Part shown: one piece after another, positions 54,691 through 64,000 of the stretch
Numbering within the stretch: position 1 is the stretch's first letter
Layout: each line of letters starts with the position of its first letter
NCBI GenBank assembly: GCA_030248225.1
Contig: JASANE010024981.1
Coordinates: forward strand, 62,001-126,000
Direction of reading: 5' to 3'
Length of the DNA: 64,000 bases
From: Trileptium ribeirensis
Taxonomy: Eukaryota; Nematoda; Enoplea; Enoplida; Thoracostomopsidae
Made by a program: the position numbers and the translations under genes
Notes under the pieces: generated by a model
What the model was told of the DNA's origin: nothing
Databases searched by the model: none
What the model saw: the letters and a program-made list of their open reading frames with translations, nothing else

Positions 54691-54999
54691 TACGTTTTTT
54701 CGTTTATTGGGTATCTTCAAAGACATATGGTGTTCACTTTTGGTCCGCGATATAGTTAAAACCTGGTGGTTTCGTTTAGTTGCCGCTGCGGTAATGACTA
54801 TTTCTGTTAGTGACCGCAAAGTGGTTTCCTTTATTGACGCCAGAGGCGTACACGTGCAGCAATTTATGACTCCTCGGGCACTCGTGAAAATTGGAAGCTT
54901 GTCCACCGGGCTAGGTACACGCCCGAGCGATCATAGAATTCGTTGAGGCTATCGAAGCCAAATTATTTGGACGGATACAAACGGTCACAAGGGTTTCCA

Positions 55000-56900
55000 C
55001 GTACCTCTGCGCTTACTAACTCTAGCAGCTCTATTATAGCTATATAAAATAAGTTGATAAAAATAAGTGGAACCAAATTGACGCATTTATTAGTAAATTA
55101 CAGTGGGTATCATTGCTTGGTGATTTTAATTCAAAGTATGTTTTCGAATCCCTTACTCACCGTGAAGTATTGGTTATAGTAGTAATGATTGCTGTAGGTA
55201 TCCCAACTAAAATCTTAACCACTATGAACATTTTAGCCAATTCGGTCCGCTCGATATCAGATTGTATATGACAGCATTTTCCATGCTGATTTTGACCTAA
55301 AACACGAGCTTTTAATCCCATGTTTCGTCGTGTAGGAGACGATTATTGTCTTAAGTATGATATCCGCTAAATCATTGGTAATCATTCGCTACAATCTTGA
55401 AAATCATGTCAGCATAGCGGACTATTATGTAGTAGTGCTGTTCAATATTTAGATACATATTGGAGTATGTATTCCACATATAAATATTAGAGAATGTATT
55501 TTATTAAGATGTGCACGGTGGAGATCCTACTGTGGAGTTACAGATGATGACACTAAAATTTCAACTCGTTTTGGTCCCAAGTACAGTGTTGCTCATCCCT
55601 ACTTGCAAGCGAAGGTAGATAGGTGCACACAAATGTTTATATTTCAATAAGCGTATCCTTAACCTAATGCAGTGGAAGAAATTAGTAACATTCTTGTGTC
55701 AGTTCTTCAATCATGTGTTGCAAAAGCATCTGTGGATTTAGCGCGTATAATAGAAATCAGGCCCAGTACTAGCTAAAATTAAGTTTACTGATTCTTATAG
55801 AAATGTCGCAATTCAACGATTTATATGTGGCATGTACTATTGCCTGCAGCAAATGGAGCACGCAGGCATCGTAGTATCTCAGTGGCGGAACAACTGTGTT
55901 CAAGCATACATTTTGTCGCATTAATGCTTGTTATTACATAGGAGTAAACCCAACGATACATAGATATTTTTTATTTTGAGTTATGTCACTGCCATTGTAT
56001 CATAATTTTTGCCAATTCTGTATTTATTATAATTTGATGCCATTTCACTTATAAAGACATAAAAAACGCCACCCAGATATTAAATTTTCTGATTGGGTCG
56101 CTACTCACTACAGTGACTATTAATGCATTGTTCACGGAGAAATGTGTGTAGTCACTGCACATGGTGGCAGAAATTTTCGAAAAACCTGCTGCAGAGTGTC
56201 ATTTTTGGAAAGAAAAAACTGCGGTACAAGTTTTATCAATTTTAGAAAAACTGATACACTTACTGACTGTCCGGCTGTTGGTCGTAAAACTCTTCACCAA
56301 GTTGATGGATTTTCGTAAGTTATTATATTCAACGCGTAATGAAATGTAATTGTGAATCTAGTTTTGTATCTGCGCTCGTCCTATGATTTACTACCAAATT
56401 GTCACAAAACAGACACGAATTGGTGACTTTTTGATTTTTTGCATTTCGGGTCAGCGAATATTTTATATATTATTACTTTTGTCAGATGAACTATAAAAAA
56501 TCCTTTTAGCGAGAGATGCAACTTTGCTGTTATGTATTTTTTGTCAAACCAGCCGTTTTCTTGACATGAGCCAAATTAAAAAATAAACTTAAAAATGTGA
56601 AATTTTCTAAATTTTGGTACAGTAAGTTCTGCACTTGTTTGGGGTGAAGGTTAGGGGTTATAGGGTTGTTTAAGTCGTCAAAAACATTGATTTTATTGTT
56701 TTAACCCCGTACTGGACATGTTATTAACCTAGTGTGACGGTGTTGGAGCAAAATTAGCTAAATTTTGGCACTAAAAATAGTCACATTTTGCGGTTATTTG
56801 AACGCAAATGTATATAGATCATTAGAAATGTCCATAGGCTGCTGAATACGATAAAAGCAATTGTATTTGTTCTACGTCATCTGTGTTATTTTCACAAAAG
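55000..56900. other. Unannotated AT-rich stretch
   Basis: No exon-like frame or element ends were recognised. A short block at 56815-56880 matches a phrase at 10755 and 42970. Confidence 0.4.
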
Positions 56901-56917
56901 CTGTTCAATTTATATAT

Positions 56918-57060
56918 GTAGCAGTTATTCTAAAATTGACACAGTCAGTGCTGCTGTTTTTCTACAAGTGACATAGTTCGCGTAGCAGTTTTTCTAAAAG
57001 TGACACAGCTTGTATAGCAGTTTTCTAGATATGACACAGTTTCTGTAGCAGTTCTTTAAA
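56918..57060. repeat. 32-bp tandem repeat, about 4.5 copies
   Basis: GTAGCAG(T)TTTTCTAAAAGT plus GACACAGTTCGC-type units start at about 56918, 56950, 56982, 57014 and 57045, a step of 31-32 bp. Copies differ at several positions, for example GCTGCTG for GTAGCAG in the second. Confidence 0.75.
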
Positions 57061-59880
57061 TGCTTGCCACGGTGTGGAGTGCCTACACGCATGCGTAAGC
57101 AATTATATTTTTTTGAAATTTCGGTTTTCATTGCTTCTGTCTCGACGTGACACAGTATGTCAATTGACGACTGTAGACACTAGACGATTTACAATAGGCG
57201 CTTTATTTAGTGTTAACATTGGAATGGTATCATGCACCGGACTGAAATATTTTCTGGATATAGTACTGTTTTATATAAGTAACCACGAACCAAGAAAATT
57301 GATATTTGTGGAAAAATTTGTACATTTTTCTGAAATGGTTATATGTAATTTTTTGATGTTTAGTTGTGCTCTGGAAAACGATTTTTGCTAGTTTTTCAAC
57401 ATAGAGGGTTGGTGCTTTGGTTTGTGCTTCGTGTAGAAAAAGTGGGTTGTATAATTAGGTCAACCCGATAATTTATTATTTATGCGTGTTTCTTTTATCT
57501 GATGACAGTGGGTTTTCAAGAGATTCATTAACTGGCAGCTCCGCTATCATGGCAAAGCCGGGATCACGGATTTTTGGTATCCGAACAATTTAATTCCTTT
57601 TCAAATCAATATCTGGTCATTACTGTATTTTAACAGAATTAATCGAAAATTATTCCTAGGAAATATATTTTTCCTGCAGTGTGCTGAATTTCCTAGACAT
57701 CAATAGTTTCCAGCAACAATTTTTACAGCGAAATAATATATCACTAAATTTTGGTATTAACATACTGTGAGCTTATGAGTGAATGTATAGTATAATATGA
57801 GTCCATTTTCTGGATCTAATTTTGCAGAACCCAACATTAATGACTGGCATATAATAGTTTTCTACCATACACCGGCCTTTTCAGGACACGACTTGGGTCT
57901 AACAATATTATTCTGTTAAGCAATTATTTTCTTGTTTGATATATAAAACTTTGATTACATGAAACAGTTGCAATTAAAGAGAATGATTTTGGAACTCCTT
58001 CGATCTTGTAAAGGTTTTGCCACTAATCACTTAGAACGGCAGCATATAGCTTTCGCGACGATAATGTGCTTGGTGTTCAAAATATACTGAATAAAAGCAA
58101 TTCCAATTGTTGCTGAATACTATACCGGGACCACTCGCAATAAACAGTGCAGTATAGAAATAGATATAAAAAGCAAATCTTCCGCAAAAAATTGCCAACA
58201 GAAATCAGTTGCTTTCCAAGAATGCTATTAACGAATTTTATGTGCATTTATTTGTGTCTGTAACTGTAAATAATTTAATGAAGATCAAGTATTATGATAT
58301 GGAAGTGAAGCTAAAATGTCTTAAGTCTGAAGAATTCAAATACAAATGTACACAGAAAACTAAACTGGCAGAAATTTTACTAAATATTTACTAAAAAGCT
58401 CTATCGTATGTTTTGGAAATATAAGAAAAAATGATGTAGACTTTTTCTAAATTATTTCTGAAACGTATCTGATAGAGCGGTAAATGACTTTCCTGCTGCG
58501 GTTTTTAATTACATAATGGATTCGACTCGGGTCGTCGGGCTAAATTGGGCTCGAGCTGTGAACCAATTAATGCGGTCGCATATCATGTTCTCACCGCGTG
58601 CAGCACAGAATTTTGCACAAAACCAACGTAAGAGTTCGGATTGAGCTGTGATCAACGGAAATATTCGTTTAATACATTTGCTATATACCCTAAGCGCAGC
58701 GTGAAATATACTGGAACACGAGCACATATTTTAAACAGATTTTACGGTTTTCATTCCGGATATTTTGTGCTGCACATTTATATTATTTCTGACGATTTAT
58801 TGGATGCATTTTGGAAATTTAACGATTTGTACCGAAAATCCACACGCCAGAGGAAATCACACCCTTAAGTCCCTACTGTAATCCGGTTATTGTGCAATTT
58901 TTATTGACGTATTTACTTTTACCGTTTGTGGACTTATTTTACGTCACATGTTAATATATATTTCGTAGAATTACATATAGCGACCACACGATACGTGAAG
59001 CGTTCATTAGTAGCGACTGCATTTTCACCGCGCATTCCTTTGTTTAATATTAGACTAAGACGTTGCGAAACTCGCTGTTGTACACTTGCCGGGTCGGGTA
59101 CGGAATCAAATTTTAAGCCACCGGGCGGTGGATATCCATAACGTTGCATAACTGCACATGCTCATCAGTCGGCACTAATTTTCGAAGTGACTAGGTGGTT
59201 TCATATTCTTAGCGCATTAAAAAAGACACAGTGCACTCGTTTAGCAAGCGATGGCCTGAAAACTTGGTGATTCTTTTTAGCACCAGTTGCCGAAATTACT
59301 AGTGTGGTTTCATACAGTCACTACTTCGAGGTTCCCTTTTTATTAGGTACTGGGCGTTATCATTGAAATGACTAAATTGTTCCCTATATTAAGTGCTGTT
59401 AAAACAGTAAATAATTGGTTTCTTTTAGTGATCGCTATTTAAAAAATTGTTAGACGCCATCCGTTTAAAAAACGATTTATTGTGGCAAAAATGGACGGGG
59501 TGTCAATTTCATAATATTGTTAAGCGGGAAAGCTTTGATGTAATGTAACTGGATGAACGTTTGGTTACGGGTTGACGATAGTGGGAACCGTCGTTCTGCA
59601 GACTAAGCGGCGAAAGCCCCTGGGAAGCAATTTGCTTTTAAGCGGAATGTAGAAGTTAATGATAATCCTGTAAAGCCGCAGAAGTATATACATTTACAAT
59701 CTGCGGGCTTCTCGGGTCTGAAAAAATCTCTGAGTCACCAATACGGGCCCGCTGTCAATGTACAGTGCACCAATTTTTGCGGGTCAATAGCCGCGATCTT
59801 AAAAATTGTAGCACGCGCACAGTTTTGATAGAACTTAATATTTTTAAAACAACATCTTAGTGGGTGTTTCGGAGGGATGT
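57061..59880. other. Unannotated AT-rich stretch
   Basis: A few open frames of 60-105 residues occur but none has a recognised motif or convincing splice context. No RNA gene or element termini were seen. Confidence 0.4.
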
Positions 59881-59882
59881 TA

Positions 59883-60310
59883 GCCTCCCGACATAGATTT
59901 AGGCTTAGTGTAAGCCTTTTATAACGTGAGGCTTAGGGTACCGATGGCGGTATATCTTGCTCTTCGTTTTTTGGGTTACTGTAGAGGCTTCTTCTAGACG
60001 AGTGCCAGAAGATAACTGCTCGCATTGTTTTCACACACATATGTAATGCCCACAAGGATTGCACGTAAAACGTGTATGTAGCTATTGTCGCTACCATACA
60101 TATACAGTGTATAATATATAGGTTTTTACCACACAACGCAAGTATGTTCGCTACCATTTCTCGTACAATTATAATCGTTGACGTTTATGGCCCATGTCAA
60201 CTTTATGGGCAGAAGTATGATGCATGCCATTCCATTCTCGATATACTAAGTCTTAGCCTAAGCTAAGGTCCCTTTATGAGCCATGTACTAAGCCTAAGTC
60301 GGGTGGCTAC
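59883..60310. repeat. Putative inverted-repeat element related to 24708-24853
   Basis: The left side reads TAGCCTCCCGACATAGATTT plus AGGCTTAG; the right side reads CTAAGCCTAAGTCGGGTGGC plus TA, its approximate complement. The last 130 bases match the block at 24708-24853 and continue past it to about 60375 (TAACGTCATAACG). No target duplication was evident, so the element ends are provisional. Confidence 0.5.
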
Positions 60311-60375
60311 CGACCCTCGCTCTAAGTTGTTCTTTCTTTTAACGTCATAACGTCCGAGCCCTAAAGTTGACATGG

Positions 60376-63300
60376 GCCGCGTTTATTTATACCTAGTACA
60401 AGGGTGCCTAATGTGCTATATATAATATATAATTTGAGCACGCTTGCGGCAGCCATGCAACAGCACTAGTGAATACATTTTTGTTGTAATGTGTTGGGTT
60501 TTAGGACTGAATTGAGTCAGTATTGAGTGATATATATGTATATCTTTAGATAAAGATTTTTATTAATACATGTTCTAGAAATACTACGGAGCTGTTTGGC
60601 GTGTTAACGTTTTATTGATTTTTGTTAACTATGTAAACCAAGTTATTATTGTTGGGTATATACCCTAGATCCCTGCACATATTACAAAAATCACATCTTT
60701 CTATCCCTCGATAACTCCTAAATAAAGTTATCTTTTAGTCAAATTCACAAGATATATATCTGGTTTGCATAATAATTGAAGAATTACACAATTATTACGT
60801 AATTTCTAATTTTTGAAACATACATAATCTTATCAAAATTAATTACCTAGCTTTTATATTAATATACATAATAAACCTATTATATATAAATGTTAATTCA
60901 TCGACGATAATGAGAATCATATTGTCGTGATTTAGCTAGGCACATACATCGCAAACCATGATATCGACAATCTAGCTTGTTAGCTGATACTGTTTTTGCT
61001 TACAGCGTTCGGTAGAAGTTTGATAATCATGTGTATGAAATTTTCTAGGTTGAAAAGACATTTAATGTGTACATGCGTGACAGTCTGCTCCCAGTTCGTT
61101 TAAGAAGATCGAGCACATTGTCAAAATACACCTTCCCAGACTGTTTTATATGTCAAAATTTATAACTAACGTAGCTAGTAACACGTATTTATTTTTATCG
61201 GTCTTCATTTTCCAGCCACTGCGACTTTCAACCCATCAGTCCGAGCATAGCCTTTATAGTTGAGTATATATGATAGAGATTTGGTTGCTTTTTCGCTGCT
61301 TAGAAAGAAATGTTTGCACAAATAGCTCAAATGTCAGAATTTAGTGGCCGACCCTTGCTGTGTGACCATACGATGCGAACACACGTTGGCAACTAGGAAA
61401 AGAAAAGGTGCCATTACGCGAAATATATATGTACCTTCTATTTATGAGACCAATGAAAATGGAAGGCAACAATGATACGATGTAACAGTATAGTAACATG
61501 TACCAGGTTCGAAAATTTAATTATATAATCTTTTACCACAAGTTTCGAAATACCTTTTAATCCTAAAATATCGCTGCCATGCAAGTTTTTTGAACTCTGA
61601 CCGATATAATAACCGTAAAAATGTACGTCGACTGACAATATATTACTGGTACTTGTGCTTACGGTCTTGTTTTATGTAAAAACATAAAATGGCAATGGAT
61701 CGGCAATCTGTGCGTTTCAGGGTTTCAAATATTGTAAGCATGTCAATTTTTAATACTTGATTTAGCCGATGTAGAGAAGTTTTCATCGCCATGAAAGCAG
61801 TTGGTCTAGTATTATCACACAGGAGCTGAGCATTCATCCAGCCTTTAAGCTGCCGACTAGTTACTGAAAGTTTAAGTCAAAGTTAGAACGTCTCGAGAAC
61901 GGGTTAATAAATTTGCAGCGTGGATTTCGAGAATCTGTTTATTTCTATGCAACACGTATTTCGGTACAGACAAACAAATTCATATGTAATACTTTATTGT
62001 AATACATTAATTTTGGTCGAGGCGTAATAGCAAAATATAGAATGCACGGTTTTCACACAGTTTCTCTACGAAAACGTTTCGCACAATTTCCTACAATAAT
62101 TCTCAGCCATAAGAATTTACAAGAACGTCCTTATTCAAAAGGTATGTTATGTCACATGCTGCATGGAGGGATTGCACAACCACTAGGTATTACACATGTA
62201 AGGAAAAGGAATCTGAACACATAAAATCATGTGATTCTTTAGGTATGCGATCTGTGTAAACTTGAATAGACAAAGGCACCAATTTTCGTTGCAGCAGATG
62301 TCAAAAATGCCATTGTCAGAAAGGATTATTCATTTCTAAGATAGTTTTGCCTTATTTAAACTGAACTGTCTGGTATAAACTGATAGTGTCGGAATTAATT
62401 CAAAAAAGTCATTTTCACATGATCTGCAGTAAATTTAACTTCAAAAACATACCAATCGATGCAGAGCATCGCGGTGGGGATACGAAACATGTCTTGCTTT
62501 TGCTGCAACTTCAAACTCAAAACGCCCTGCAAAGCTTGGTATTCGGGCCGCAGTTCTTCATTTTTATTCGAGATTTTAATGTTTGTAAAAGCTCTAAAAC
62601 ATTAAGAAAGCCTAGAAAAATAAATACAATTACAAGTAACGTTGGAACAAACACATATACACATCTCATCAAAGTTTTATACTGATAGCGTGCATCTAAT
62701 ATCAGAAAGAAGGGGATTCACTTAAGCAGTGTCGGGATTACCCTGACAAACTGACCTGTCGGGATTAGCTTAGTCTCCCATATATCTTCAGTATATTTCG
62801 AGAGAAACAGTAAATAATTTTAAATAAAACACCTATGTATCGCTAAAATTTGTGTGTTAAACACGAATAGTCACAATAAAGATGCACGTGTTCTGGATAG
62901 TCAGTTGTCAGTCAGCCATCTGCACATTTTTTAGCTTGTGTTTATGGCCGCGATATACAGTTCGCTCAATCTTAGTTACTGTTTGAAGTCATCTGTATAC
63001 CGTTTACCGCCGAATGTTGTTAAAGGAAATATTTCCTGTAAATTTTTAGCACTGAAGGAATATTTATGCTTAAGATTAAGGAAATTTTTGGGTTTGGAAA
63101 TTATCACCTTTTATACAGAATACGAAAATCTATGAGAAATACATCCAAAAAGAACTTAATACTGAATGTTTTGTACTAATTATCTTACCATGTAGACAAA
63201 TTTTACTTTACGACTGTATTCCTACACATGGGAGAAAATTTTCCGTTATGGATCCTTTACCTTGAGATGTGTGTGTCATGGCCGGATTTCGTCACAGTCA

Positions 63301-64000
63301 GCCGTGGCTCTAAAGCCATGCTTGTCTAGCCGCGATTAGCCAGTGTGACATTTTGGGCCGAGCCACACCCTACAAATATATTAGCTAATAGTAAAGCAAG
63401 GCTGATTAACTGTCACAAGGGCCGGAATCTGCTCTAAAAGCCAGAAATTGTGACGACAGTGGAACATCGCGAAAAAATGGAAATTGGTGATATATATGGT
63501 CATATATTCGTACAACATCCTTCCAGTTACAATAGCATAATTTTCATATATGTATGAAAGAGCGTATTTTACATAGCTACTAGGTTGGCTTGTATTAGGC
63601 GTTTAAACAAAAATTTTGAAAATAGCGATATTTACGTATTTATTTTAATCAGATTTATACGTCTTGCTTTAATTACTACTAATCTTGCCATTTTAGGGCC
63701 TAGACCTAAATATTATCCCTGTAACACAATCTGCTAAACAGAATGTATTAAATATTTTTTCAGTAGTCTGTCCCGGCTGTCGTACAAACTTACTATCATA
63801 GCTTAGCCGTTTATTTTATTTATGAAGGGCCGGAATTGGGTGTGCCTCTTTGTCACGAGCCGGAATTAGGTTTGTGCCGGAATTCGGCCCTAGGTGCAGA
63901 CATCTTGGTAAATGATGCATTATGTGAAAATTGGAATAATTTCCTAAATATATCTTTAACAAGGTGCGACGGCTTATCGGTGTGGGGTGCACTGTCGGCA
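60376..64000. other. Unannotated right end of the window
   Basis: No gene was recognised. Frames at 62042-62224 and 62386-62685 have ordinary composition but no family and no clear splice sites. Between 63270 and 63900 the word GCCGGAATT (or GCCGGATTT) recurs at least five times, twice within about 30 bases near 63850, which suggests an old repeat. TGTCGGGATTA occurs twice near 62730-62770. Confidence 0.4.

Noticed and set aside
54511..54946. Overlapping frames of 95 and 131 residues on opposite strands
   Set aside because: Both fall partly in a diverged direct duplication and neither has a recognised motif or splice context.
1..64000. CRISPR arrays, bacterial operons, rRNA genes
   Set aside because: No regularly spaced near-identical short repeats with unique spacers, no dense short-gap coding, and introns are evident; the DNA is eukaryotic nuclear sequence.

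Overview
This is an AT-rich metazoan nuclear genomic window. Animal origin is shown by GT-AG introns up to 14 kb, a TCF19-type chromatin gene, APE-type non-LTR retrotransposons, a BEL/Pao fragment, tRNA-headed SINE-like repeats and many short inverted-repeat elements. The species cannot be fixed from sequence. A flatworm or other lophotrochozoan is my guess, not a conclusion.

The window is dominated by one plus-strand gene, a TCF19-like protein. Its FHA domain is split between exons at 12411-12609 and 26744-26863. Long Ser/Thr/Asn/Lys-rich exons follow at 29721-31042, 33217-33512, 36142-36830 and 39831-41583. Three small exons lie at 43213-43371, 44024-44091 and 44237-44261. The C-terminal PHD finger is split between 46437-46606 and 49309-49413. 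All splice phases agree and give one open frame of about 1,634 residues. The first coding exon, ahead of 12411, was not found. Human TCF19 is about 345 residues with the same FHA-first, PHD-last order, so the unusual point is the roughly 1,480-residue linker.

Upstream (1-12.4 kb): three SINE-like copies; a nearly intact minus-strand LINE (ORF2 about 4361-7348, ORF1 with a PHD-like finger at 7245-7889) carrying FAYD in place of the FADD reverse-transcriptase box and a stop codon in ORF1; and a BEL/Pao RNase H remnant (9396-9800).

Introns: a second, decayed LINE (about 16.4-19.9 kb) is interrupted by a 390-bp MITE with a 5-bp target duplication. Further copies of that MITE family lie across the window. 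Two 1.4-1.6 kb elements with GGGTCATTTCACG ends and 4-bp duplications sit in opposite orientation around exons 29721-31042 and 33217-33512. A CAGGG-ended element with an 8-bp duplication sits just after the 41583 splice donor, and a mariner-type MITE lies in the intron before 39831.

Downstream (49.4-64 kb): no convincing gene. The region holds tandem repeats (109, about 275 and 32 bp periods), more MITEs, one small Cys-rich ORF at 50.7 kb, and otherwise featureless AT-rich DNA.
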